Origin: an uncultured Clostridia bacterium
GTDB lineage: Bacteria > Bacillota > Clostridia > Christensenellales > Borkfalkiaceae
Length of the DNA: 64,000 nt
NCBI GenBank assembly: GCA_947628505.1
Contig: CANRAD010000007.1
Coordinates: forward strand, 25,790 to 89,789
Direction of reading: 5' to 3'
The notes beneath the pieces are model-generated. The model worked only from the letters and a program-made list of their open reading frames with translations, had not been told where the DNA came from and ran no database searches. A program made the position numbers and the translations under genes. Of this stretch, positions 19,599 to 26,756 are shown piece after piece; position 1 is the stretch's first letter; each line of letters opens with the position of its first letter.

Positions 19599-19650
19599 TA
19601 TATATTGCTATTTTTATCAAAATTCATAAAACACCTGAGGTGAACGACAT

Positions 19651-20916
19651 ATGGGCATGACAATGTCTGAAAAAATTCTCGCCGCACATGCAGGGCTCGA
19701 AAGCGTTAAGAGCGGACGTCTGATAAGCGCGAAAGTCGATCTGGCGCTTGCAAACGACATCACCGGCCCGGTGGCGATAAAGGAATTCGGAAAATCGGGG
19801 ACGAAAACCGTTGCGGACGCTTCGAAAATTGCGCTCGTAATGGATCACTTCGCGCCCAATAAAGACATAAAAAGCGCGCAACAATGCAAAACGTGTCGCG
19901 ATTTCGCCGCCGAACAGGGCATTGAAAACTTTTTCGACGTGGGCGCTATGGGTATAGAGCACGCCTTGCTTCCGGAGCGCGGGCTCGTGGGTGCGGGCGA
20001 TCTCGTTATCGGCGCAGACAGCCATACGTGCACTTACGGCGCGCTGGGCGCCTTTTCCACGGGCGTGGGCTCCACCGATCTGGCCGCCGCAATGATAAGC
20101 GGCGAATGTTGGTTTAAAGTGCCCGCCGCAATAAAGATAGTTCTTCACGGCAAACCGACGCGGTACGTAACCGGCAAGGACGTAATTTTACATATCATAG
20201 GTCTTATAGGCGTGGACGGCGCACTTTACAAGTCAATGGAATTCGTCGGCGACGGAGTGAAAAATCTCGGCATAGACGACAGATTTACGATATGCAACAT
20301 GGCAATCGAAGCGGGCGCAAAAAACGGGATTTTCCCCGTGGATGAAACGGCTTTGCAATATATGAAAGGACGGTTTGTCCGCGAACCGCGCATATATGCC
20401 GCCGACGATGACGCGGAATACGAAAAAGTCATAGATATAGACCTATCGTCGTTAAAACCCACCGTATCCTTCCCCCACCTCCCCGAAAACGTCAGAACGT
20501 GCAACGAATGGGGCGACATAAAAATCGATCAGGTTATAATCGGCTCTTGCACGAACGGACGCATTTCGGATATGCGGGCGGCGGCCGAAATTTTAAAGGG
20601 CAGAAAGGTCGCCGAAAACGTGCGTTGCATAATAATTCCCGCAACCAATCGGGTGTATTTGCAGATGATACGCGAGGGAATAGCCGAAACGTTTATAGAG
20701 GCGGGCGCGGTCGTCTCCACTCCCACTTGCGGACCTTGTCTCGGCGGACATATGGGAATTCTCGCCGAAAACGAAAGAGCCGTCTCCACTACCAACCGCA
20801 ATTTCGTCGGCAGAATGGGACATTCGTCTTCTGAAATTTATCTCGCTTCGCCGTATATAGCTGCGGCAAGCGCGATTGCCGGAAAACTTGCAAGCCCGGA
20901 GGATATCTTAAAATGA
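19651..20916 (+). CDS. leuC: 3-isopropylmalate dehydratase large subunit
   Basis: A 421-residue aconitase-family subunit holding the 4Fe-4S cluster, which isomerises 2- to 3-isopropylmalate in leucine synthesis. Cluster cysteines are in GSCTNGR and [31 protein letters not shown] is also typical. The length places it in the short LeuC branch shared with archaeal and homoaconitase-like enzymes. Starts at ATG behind GAGGTG; the stop overlaps leuD (ATGA). Confidence 0.95.
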   Translation: MGMTMSEKILAAHAGLESVKSGRLISAKVDLALANDITGPVAIKEFGKSGTKTVADASKIALVMDHFAPNKDIKSAQQCKTCRDFAAEQGIENFFDVGAMGIEHALLPERGLVGAGDLVIGADSHTCTYGALGAFSTGVGSTDLAAAMISGECWFKVPAAIKIVLHGKPTRYVTGKDVILHIIGLIGVDGALYKSMEFVGDGVKNLGIDDRFTICNMAIEAGAKNGIFPVDETALQYMKGRFVREPRIYAADDDAEYEKVIDIDLSSLKPTVSFPHLPENVRTCNEWGDIKIDQVIIGSCTNGRISDMRAAAEILKGRKVAENVRCIIIPATNRVYLQMIREGIAETFIEAGAVVSTPTCGPCLGGHMGILAENERAVSTTNRNFVGRMGHSSSEIYLASPYIAAASAIAGKLASPEDILK

Positions 20917-21407
20917 AAATCAGCGGAAACGTATTCAAATACGGCGACAACGTAGACACGGACGTAATAATACCCGCCCGTTATCTCAACACGGTATCGG
21001 AAAAAGAACTCGCAAGCCATTGCATGGAGGACATAGACGCGAATTTCGTAAAAGAAGTAAAGCCGGGCGACATAATTGTCGCGGGAGAGAACTTCGGCTG
21101 CGGCTCTTCGCGCGAGCATGCTCCGCTGGCGATAAAGGCAAGCGGCGTTTCATTGGTAATAGCCGAGTCGTTCGCAAGGATATTCTATCGGAATTCCATC
21201 AACATCGGGCTTTCGATACTCGAATGTCCCGCCGCCGCCAAAGCCGTCAAGGCCGGAGACAAACTTATCTGCGACCTCGACAGCGGCGTCATATGCGACG
21301 TTTCAACGGGCGAAAAGTTTCAGTCGGAACCGTTTCCGCCGTTCATAAGCGAAATAATAGCGGACGGCGGGCTCATTCCCCACTTATCCAAAAAAGGTGA
21401 ATTATGA
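20913..21407 (+). CDS. leuD: 3-isopropylmalate dehydratase small subunit
   Basis: A 164-residue swivelling domain partner of LeuC. The N-terminus [18 protein letters not shown] and the substrate loop [14 protein letters not shown] are clear. Size matches the short LeuD type, consistent with its LeuC partner. It overlaps leuC by 4 nt and leuB by 4 nt. Confidence 0.95.
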   Translation: MKISGNVFKYGDNVDTDVIIPARYLNTVSEKELASHCMEDIDANFVKEVKPGDIIVAGENFGCGSSREHAPLAIKASGVSLVIAESFARIFYRNSINIGLSILECPAAAKAVKAGDKLICDLDSGVICDVSTGEKFQSEPFPPFISEIIADGGLIPHLSKKGEL

Positions 21408-22477
21408 AATTCGATATAGCTGTGCTCGACGGCGACGGCATAGGTCCCGAAATATGCGCCGCGGCAATAGACGTATTAAATAAAATAGGTCAAAAATATC
21501 AACATATATTTAATTTTAAGCATTACGATATAGGCGGCGCGGCAATTGACAAGTTCGGAGAACCCCTTCCCGAGAGCACAGTGAAAGGCTGTCTTGAAAG
21601 CGACAGCGTGCTTTTGGGCGCCGTCGGCGGATACAAGTGGGATAATCTCCCGGGCGATAAGCGCCCCGAAAAAGGCTTGCTCGGAATACGCAAGGCTATG
21701 GGGCTATATTCGAATATCCGCCCCGCCAAACTCTGGAAAAGTCTCGCGGGGGCTTCCCCTCTTAAACCGAAACTCGTCGAAAACGGCGTCGACATAATAA
21801 TTGTGCGCGAACTGACGGGAGGAATTTACTTCGGCAAGAGGGAGCACGGAACGAAAGACGGCGAAGAATACGCCGAGGACACCGAGACTTATTCCGTAAA
21901 GGAAATAGAGCGCATTGCCGCAATAGCCTTGGAGCTCGCTTCCAAGCGTTCGAAAAGGCTCGTATCCGTCGATAAAGCCAACGTGCTCGAAACATCGAGG
22001 TTGTGGCGCAGAACGGTGCACGCATACGCCGCGGAGAATTATCCCGACATAACGGTTGAGGACGTGCTCGTCGATAATATGGCGATGCAGTTGGTGAAGA
22101 ATCCCGCGCAGTTCGACGTTGTGGTTACTTCGAATATGTTCGGAGACATTCTCTCCGACGAGGCGGCGCAGATAACCGGTTCGATAGGCATGCTTGCCTC
22201 CTCCTCTCTCGGAGACGGGAAAAGAGGCCTTTACGAGCCCATTCACGGCTCGGCGCCCGATATCGCCGGCAAAGACATATGCAACCCCCTTGCGACGGTG
22301 CTCGCCGCTTCAATGATGCTGAGAGACAGCTTCGGGCTTACAGACGAATCGAAAGAAATCGAAAACGCCGTGCAGAAGATGCTCGACAAAGGTTATCGCA
22401 CGGCAGATATATACGAAGAAGGCGCAATAAAAGTAGGTTGCAGAAAAGCGGCCGAACTCATATGCGGTGAAATATGA
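21404..22477 (+). CDS. leuB: 3-isopropylmalate dehydrogenase
   Basis: A 357-residue NAD-dependent beta-decarboxylating dehydrogenase that gives 4-methyl-2-oxopentanoate in leucine synthesis. Motifs: [13 protein letters not shown] at the start, [15 protein letters not shown] (substrate-binding), [19 protein letters not shown] (metal) and [19 protein letters not shown] (NAD). It overlaps leuD and yggS by 4 nt each, so translation of the block is tightly coupled. Confidence 0.96.
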   Translation: MKFDIAVLDGDGIGPEICAAAIDVLNKIGQKYQHIFNFKHYDIGGAAIDKFGEPLPESTVKGCLESDSVLLGAVGGYKWDNLPGDKRPEKGLLGIRKAMGLYSNIRPAKLWKSLAGASPLKPKLVENGVDIIIVRELTGGIYFGKREHGTKDGEEYAEDTETYSVKEIERIAAIALELASKRSKRLVSVDKANVLETSRLWRRTVHAYAAENYPDITVEDVLVDNMAMQLVKNPAQFDVVVTSNMFGDILSDEAAQITGSIGMLASSSLGDGKRGLYEPIHGSAPDIAGKDICNPLATVLAASMMLRDSFGLTDESKEIENAVQKMLDKGYRTADIYEEGAIKVGCRKAAELICGEI

Positions 22478-23148
22478 TAGAAGAAAATGTGCAAAACCTC
22501 TTTAAAGAGGTGCCGGAATATAACTCTTACGGTGAAAACGTTATAGTCGTCGCCGCCGTAAAAACACGGTCCGTCGCCGATATAAACAGCGCAATAGCCG
22601 CGGGCATCAAATATATAGGCGACAATCACGTGCAAGAGTTCAGAGATAAATATCCGTTTATCGAAGGCAATCCGCAAAGGCACTTTATCGGCAGACTGCA
22701 AACCAACAAAATCAAATATCTGCTCGGGAAATGCGATTTGTACCACTCCTTGGACAGATTTCCGCTCGCCGAAGCGCTTTCCGAAAAAAGCGCGAGCCGC
22801 GGACTCGTTTCGGAGGCGCTCATTGAGATTAACGCCGGCGGCGAAGAGAGCAAAGGCGGTTTTTCTTTCGAAGAAACCGAGGAAGCCGTCGGGCGCATAT
22901 GCGCTCTGCCCGCGCTCAGAATTTCCGGCATAATGGCTATGCTTCCGCAGAGCGACGACGTAAATTATCTGAAAGAACTCGCGCTCAGAGTTCGGGAGAC
23001 ATACGACGGGCTCAAAAAAACCTACGGCGATTTCAGATACCTCTCTATGGGCATGAGCGGAGATTGGAAGCTGTGCGTGGAGTGCGGAAGCAATATGATA
23101 CGTATCGGAACGGCCATATTCGGAGAGCGCATATATCCTCAAAAATAA
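22474..23148 (+). CDS. YggS/YlmE-family PLP homeostasis protein
   Basis: A 224-residue single-domain PLP-binding protein (alanine-racemase N-terminal fold) that buffers pyridoxal phosphate and influences amino-acid pools. The PLP lysine lies in [34 protein letters not shown] and [27 protein letters not shown] are family text. In E. coli, loss of YggS disturbs valine and 2-oxobutyrate metabolism, which fits its place at the end of the ilv-leu operon (ATGA overlap with leuB). Confidence 0.92.
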   Translation: MIEENVQNLFKEVPEYNSYGENVIVVAAVKTRSVADINSAIAAGIKYIGDNHVQEFRDKYPFIEGNPQRHFIGRLQTNKIKYLLGKCDLYHSLDRFPLAEALSEKSASRGLVSEALIEINAGGEESKGGFSFEETEEAVGRICALPALRISGIMAMLPQSDDVNYLKELALRVRETYDGLKKTYGDFRYLSMGMSGDWKLCVECGSNMIRIGTAIFGERIYPQK

Positions 23149-23159
23149 ATCAATACAAC

Positions 23160-23193
23160 AAAAAAGCGACGGTCAAACTACCGCCGCTTTTTA
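23160..23193 (+). terminator. Terminator of the ilv-leu operon
   Basis: AAAAAGCG.CGGT arm, CAAACT loop and ACCG.CGCTTTTT arm with one mismatch, ending in a T run, 12 nt after the yggS stop. Confidence 0.8.
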
Positions 23194-23395
23194 AATCGTG
23201 TGCCGTTGCAAGCCCATTTGTCAGAAAGAGAGAATTCACTTCGTGCCTGGCGTGGGTGTCCATAGGCCCGCGTGTAATATTGTATGTAGCATATTGTGCC
23301 CTAACTTATATGCGGTTGCGAGCCACATTCAATTTAGTACTGAGAGACTTTTTGTATACTCTACATTGCTTTAAAGTTAAATCTACAAAGTAATT

Positions 23396-23414
23396 CCACC
23401 GGCATAGCCGGTGG
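23396..23414. repeat. Short perfect palindrome (possible transposon-end or terminator hairpin)
   Basis: CCACCGGC-ATA-GCCGGTGG followed by ATATCTTTTAT on the plus strand, just beyond the XRE gene. Hairpins of this kind sit at ends of IS200/IS605-type elements, but no tnpA or tnpB remains in the 23195-23421 spacer, so this link is weak. It may simply be a terminator. Confidence 0.3.
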
Positions 23415-23421
23415 ATATCTT

Positions 23422-23649
23422 TTATGTCTTGAAAATTTCTTCATACGTTGCTTTTAAAATATCTTTGATTAAAATTATCTCATCGGGATAAAGATGCCTT
23501 TGCCCCACCTCTATCTTGGCAATCGCGCTCCGTGTTATGTCGCAACCGCGTACTTGCAACTTTACCGCAAGCGTCTCTTGAGTCATACCCGCTCTCTCGC
23601 GCAATCGCCTTATATTATTTCCGACTTTTCTCTCAATAGTTATATTCAT
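23422..23649 (-). CDS. XRE-family transcriptional regulator
   Basis: A 75-residue protein that is one Cro/C1-type helix-turn-helix (KVGNNIRRLRERAGMTQETLAVKL, then RGCDITRSAIAKIEVGQRHL). Such small solo HTH proteins often repress their own and a facing promoter. Its start faces the zinc-ribbon gene set, and two similar 20-bp sites lie in the spacer (23658-23677 and 23716-23735), which suggests a mutual control switch. Its sequence is AT-richer than the backbone. Confidence 0.85.
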   Translation of the reverse strand: MNITIERKVGNNIRRLRERAGMTQETLAVKLQVRGCDITRSAIAKIEVGQRHLYPDEIILIKDILKATYEEIFKT

Positions 23650-23657
23650 AATTAGAA

Positions 23658-23677
23658 TTGCACTTATTTAAGGACAA
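23658..23677. promoter_or_regulatory. Operator-like site O1
   Basis: TTGCACTTATTTAAGGACAA, 15 of 20 positions identical to the site at 23716-23735. It lies between the XRE start codon and the plus-strand -35, where a bound regulator could control its own gene. Confidence 0.45.
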
Positions 23678-23682
23678 AATGC

Positions 23683-23711
23683 TTGACATTATTATATTTG
23701 TAATATATAAT
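23683..23711 (+). promoter_or_regulatory. Perfect sigma-A promoter of the zinc-ribbon gene set
   Basis: TTGACA (23683-23688), 17-bp spacer, TATAAT (23706-23711). Flanked on both sides by the paired operator-like sites. Confidence 0.85.
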
Positions 23712-23715
23712 AATT

Positions 23716-23735
23716 TTGCACTTATATAGGTGCAA
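23716..23735. promoter_or_regulatory. Operator-like palindrome O2 at the transcription start
   Basis: TTGCAC-TTATATAG-GTGCAA, an inverted repeat centred 14 bp after the -10, covering the expected start. Occupation would block the promoter, so the neighbouring XRE protein is a likely repressor. Confidence 0.6.
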
Positions 23736-23759
23736 TTTCATTGAATTTTAAGGTTTAGT

Positions 23760-23933
23760 ATGTCAAAAAATAAAAAATTCGTACCCGTTAGCGGGATAAT
23801 ATTTTCGGTGTTTACCGGACTTCTTGTGATAATTATGTTTATTGGACTTATGTTTTCATGCAATCCGTCCGCAGACGACGATAAAGAAAAAGAGGTGAAT
23901 TATGGCTCTTATAGAGTGTCCGAATTGCGGTAA
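23760..23933 (+). CDS. Small membrane protein (57 aa)
   Basis: Not recognised. ATG 23760 is behind AAGG. The product starts MSKNKKFVPVSG, has one membrane helix at about residues 12-33 ending at FSC, and a short acidic tail (NPSADDDKEKEVNYG). The Cys after the helix might suggest a lipoprotein, but the helix is long and no clean lipobox is seen. It overlaps the next gene by 32 nt in another frame and is the first gene after the promoter at 23683. Confidence 0.5.
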   Translation: MSKNKKFVPVSGIIFSVFTGLLVIIMFIGLMFSCNPSADDDKEKEVNYGSYRVSELR

Positions 23934-24453
23934 AAAAATAAGCGACAGCACAGTAATCTGCATTCATTGTAAATTCAACTTAAAAAAGGCAAAAACCGAA
24001 GAAAAAATTAAAAAGTCATTTTCTAATATCCCGAAAAATTTGCAAAAGCAATACGAATATGAATTTTGCTGTTCAAATAAAACTTTTAGAAAAATATATA
24101 AATCAAGATTAAATTACAGATTGTCCGCCATAGCGGTTTCAATAGGCGGATTTTGCGCGCTGATATTAATGATTAGCTTGCAAATCGCAAATATCTCCAA
24201 AAGGAATTTAATAGATTTCAAGTCTCCTTGGGCGATAGTCCTAACGTTTTCGATGGCTTTACTTTTATTGATAGAGTTTATTAGCTTTGTTATATTGCTC
24301 TTGTTGCGACGTAAACTACGAAATGATAACGTCATATATTACACTGAATTTTCAAAATGGCTTAGCAAAAATAAGCAATTGGAACTTAACTGTATTTTCG
24401 ACGAGAAAGAAAAAAAGCTTTATAAAATTTTATACCCAAGAGGAGATAATTAA
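23902..24453 (+). CDS. Zinc-ribbon membrane protein (183 aa)
   Basis: Unknown function. The N-terminal zinc ribbon uses CPNCG and CIHC (residues 6-23), followed by a basic linker and two membrane helices (about 70-95 and 110-140). The C-terminal 40 residues are polar and probably cytoplasmic. It starts at ATG 23902 behind AGAGGTG. AT-rich codon use differs from the flanking ilv-leu and ribosomal genes, consistent with acquisition. Confidence 0.65.
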   Translation: MALIECPNCGKKISDSTVICIHCKFNLKKAKTEEKIKKSFSNIPKNLQKQYEYEFCCSNKTFRKIYKSRLNYRLSAIAVSIGGFCALILMISLQIANISKRNLIDFKSPWAIVLTFSMALLLLIEFISFVILLLLRRKLRNDNVIYYTEFSKWLSKNKQLELNCIFDEKEKKLYKILYPRGDN

Positions 24454-24456
24454 ATT

Positions 24457-25368
24457 ATGGCTTTAGTAAAGTGTCCCGAATGCGGAAATGATATTTCAAC
24501 AAATGCAAAAACTTGTCCACATTGCGGCACTGCAATAAGAATTTGCCCCGAATGCGGAGCAGTTTACGCAGGTATGCAGCAAACATGCACAAATTGCGGA
24601 TATGTATTTGATAAAACTACTGCTCAACCATTAGATGGCGACAACGCCCCGAGCGAGTTAATTGAAAATCAATGGCTCGCCCGCGCTACAGCAGACAAAA
24701 AAATAGCAACAGCGCTGAAGTATGTAGGTAAAGCGTTGAATGCTTTAGACACAATAATAATCATTTTGATAGGTCTGCTATTTATATTGTGGGCAAACAA
24801 AGAACCCGCCAACCGCGTTTTCGATGCAAACTCTACGCTTACCAACATCAAAATATGTGTCGCTTGTGGGTGTATAGTTTATATTATAGACGCCGTGCGC
24901 AATTACGCAGGTGAAAAAATAATGCAAATTCGTTTTTCAAATTGGTTAGCAGTGAACAATATCGACGTCAAGGAATATTTAAGACTGCACTGCAACGATT
25001 TGGCAGACGAAAAAGAACAGGAAAACTTTTCACTCATAACATACGGCGAATATTTAAAAGGTAATCAAACCGAGAAAAATTATTTTTACATAACATTGAT
25101 TATAAAAATAATTATAGTTGTAACGGCCGCGATACTTGCCGGCACATGTATAACGGAAAACATTAAAATAGCAATGGACTTCATCTATTGGGAACAATCT
25201 ATGGACTACTCAAAACTCAATTATGTGCTTATCGCATTTGCGGCTGTAGCTATGCTCGCAAGTTTTATAGTCGACATTATTATGTCGTCAGTTCAAGATA
25301 AAAGAATGGGCACTTGGTTTGAAGAGGTAATAGATATCCATACAGACGAAAATACCCAAAACGATTGA
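24457..25368 (+). CDS. Double zinc-ribbon membrane protein (303 aa)
   Basis: Unknown function. Two tandem zinc ribbons near the N-terminus (CPECG..CPHCG at 6-25 and CPECG..CTNCG at 29-50), a linker, then about four membrane helices (roughly 95-115, 125-145, 205-230 and 250-275) and an acidic tail. The first ribbon resembles that of the upstream gene, so they may be related. It is three bases after that gene. The 24-25 kb block is visibly AT-richer than the surroundings. Confidence 0.65.
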   Translation: MALVKCPECGNDISTNAKTCPHCGTAIRICPECGAVYAGMQQTCTNCGYVFDKTTAQPLDGDNAPSELIENQWLARATADKKIATALKYVGKALNALDTIIIILIGLLFILWANKEPANRVFDANSTLTNIKICVACGCIVYIIDAVRNYAGEKIMQIRFSNWLAVNNIDVKEYLRLHCNDLADEKEQENFSLITYGEYLKGNQTEKNYFYITLIIKIIIVVTAAILAGTCITENIKIAMDFIYWEQSMDYSKLNYVLIAFAAVAMLASFIVDIIMSSVQDKRMGTWFEEVIDIHTDENTQND

Positions 25369-25389
25369 CATGCAGATATCCCATACCAA

Positions 25390-25432
25390 TGATATGCACC
25401 CCAAAAGTTTTAAATTTTTGGGGTGCATATCA
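25390..25432. terminator. Long hairpin after the zinc-ribbon genes
   Basis: A perfect 17-bp stem (TGATATGCACCCCAAAA with its complement) around a 9-nt loop, 22 nt after the last stop. It lacks a clear U-run on the plus strand but is placed to end the operon; a transposon-end origin is also possible. Confidence 0.5.
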
Positions 25433-25462
25433 TTACAGACGGTTATCTTTTGAACAATAAAA

Positions 25463-25489
25463 AAGACCTTATTTGCGTAATAAGGTCTT
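25463..25489 (-). terminator. Terminator of rpsF-ssb-rpsR
   Basis: An 11-bp stem (AAGACCTTATT with AATAAGGTCTT), 5-nt loop; on the minus strand it is followed by TTTTATTG. It lies about 100 nt after the rpsR stop. Confidence 0.75.
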
Positions 25490-25593
25490 AATGTTTAATA
25501 TTTATTGTTGTTTGATTATTCTATTTTCCTCGTTCCGGTTGAAGTTGTATTTTTAACTCGGATTTGAGGTGTAATCACATACCTAAATTGATT

Positions 25594-25887
25594 TTATTCT
25601 CCTTTAAAGGGAAGAAGCGCCGCTATTCTCGCGCGCTTGATCGCCTTAGAGAGCTCGCGCTGATGTTTTGCGCATGTGCCGCTCATTCTGCGGGGAAGCA
25701 TCTTTCCGCTCTCGGTTACGAACTTTTTGAGGCGGGTTATATCCTTATAGTCGATAACTTCCACTTTCTCCTGACAGAATACGCACACCTTTTTGCGGGG
25801 CACTCTCTTATAGGTCTTTTTTGCCGGCGCGCTCGCCGCGCTATTGGAAGCCGCAACGGGTGCGGCGGGTGTTTTATTCTCTTCCAT
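25594..25887 (-). CDS. rpsR: 30S ribosomal protein S18
   Basis: A 97-residue S18 with a low-complexity Ala/Pro N-terminal extension of about 25 residues before the conserved KVCVFCQEK. The rest ([40 protein letters not shown]) is standard. The CxxC plus CxxxH set suggests a zinc-binding (C+) form. It binds S6 in the 30S platform and is encoded last in the rpsF-ssb-rpsR operon; ribosome site AAGGAG. Confidence 0.95.
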   Translation of the reverse strand: MEENKTPAAPVAASNSAASAPAKKTYKRVPRKKVCVFCQEKVEVIDYKDITRLKKFVTESGKMLPRRMSGTCAKHQRELSKAIKRARIAALLPFKGE

Positions 25888-25908
25888 AATATTCTCCTTT
25901 TAATAAAC

Positions 25909-26343
25909 TCAGAAAGGGATATCGCCGTCGTCGTCAAAGGGTTGAAGCTGAGGCTTTTTCGCGCCGCCGCGGCCTGAGCTCTGGGCGGGCAAATCCGATT
26001 CATACCCCTCTTCCGAGGAGTTCCCCGAACGCGGAGTAAGAAATTCCACATCCTGCGCCACTATGTCCGTGGCCGTGCGCCTTACGCCCTGATTGTCGTC
26101 GTAAGTTCTCATTTCTATCGAACCGGATACGGCAACCTTGTTGCCCTTTCTCGCATATCTCGCTATCGTTTCACCGAGACCGCGCCATGCTACAACGTTG
26201 AAAAAATCCGTCTTTCTCTCGCCGTCCGCTCCGGAATACTGCCTGTTTACCGCAATGGAGAAACGGCATATCTTTACGCCTCCGGACGTTTCGGTGAGTT
26301 CGGGATCGCGCGTTAAATTCCCAATCAAAAATACTTTGTTCAT
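25909..26343 (-). CDS. ssb: Single-stranded DNA-binding protein
   Basis: A 144-residue SSB. The OB-fold covers about residues 1-105 (MNKVFLIGNLTRDPELT, NVVAWRGLGETIARY), then a flexible linker, then the acidic tail DDDGDIPF that recruits repair and replication partners. The position between rpsF and rpsR is the usual one in Bacillota. AAGGAT precedes the ATG. Confidence 0.96.
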   Translation of the reverse strand: MNKVFLIGNLTRDPELTETSGGVKICRFSIAVNRQYSGADGERKTDFFNVVAWRGLGETIARYARKGNKVAVSGSIEMRTYDDNQGVRRTATDIVAQDVEFLTPRSGNSSEEGYESDLPAQSSGRGGAKKPQLQPFDDDGDIPF

Positions 26344-26361
26344 AATCTTTTATCCTTATGT

Positions 26362-26646
26362 TTACGCTTTTGCGGTTATCATACGTCTGAGAACTTCTGC
26401 GGAGAGACCGGCAATACGGTCAAGCTCTTTGACCGCCGCCCCTTCCGCTTCGAAAGTCATTACCACGTAATAACCGTCGCTCTTATAATCGATGGGATAG
26501 GCGAGCTTTTTTACGCCCAACTTCTCGACGGATGCGACAGTGCCGTTCGCGGACGTTACTATATCCTCGAACCTCTTCTGGATTGCGTCTTTAACCTCGT
26601 CGGCAACGGCGCTGTCCAAAATGTAAATCATCTCGTACGTTTTCAT
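26362..26646 (-). CDS. rpsF: 30S ribosomal protein S6
   Basis: A 94-residue S6 (MKTYEMIYILDS, KKLAYPIDYKSDGYYVVMTFEA). ATG 26646 is chosen because GGGAGG ends 8 nt before it; a GTG at 26655 overlaps the ribosome site. First gene of the operon, with a hairpin leader that resembles the S6:S18 autoregulatory site. Confidence 0.95.
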   Translation of the reverse strand: MKTYEMIYILDSAVADEVKDAIQKRFEDIVTSANGTVASVEKLGVKKLAYPIDYKSDGYYVVMTFEAEGAAVKELDRIAGLSAEVLRRMITAKA

Positions 26647-26671
26647 TATTTTCACCTCCCGGACTTAATCG

Positions 26672-26691
26672 GCATGCCACCTGCGGCATGC
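26672..26691 (-). promoter_or_regulatory. Hairpin in the rpsF leader, candidate S6:S18 binding site
   Basis: A perfect 7-bp stem (GCATGCC with GGCATGC) and 6-nt GCAGGT loop; CCG trinucleotides occur at the loop edge and directly after the stem on the minus strand. The S6:S18 complex is known to bind an rpsF leader hairpin with a CCG feature, so this is a fair candidate, not a proven match. Confidence 0.45.
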
Positions 26692-26703
26692 AAGGCATAT
26701 AAA

Positions 26704-26732
26704 ATAATACTTTATTTTAGTGCGCTTGTCAA
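26704..26732 (-). promoter_or_regulatory. Promoter of rpsF-ssb-rpsR
   Basis: Minus-strand TTGACA (26732-26727), 17-bp spacer, TATTAT (26709-26704). It starts 24 bp after the stop of the upstream surface gene. Confidence 0.8.
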
Positions 26733-26756
26733 CTTTTTTTCGGATTATTTCGAAGT

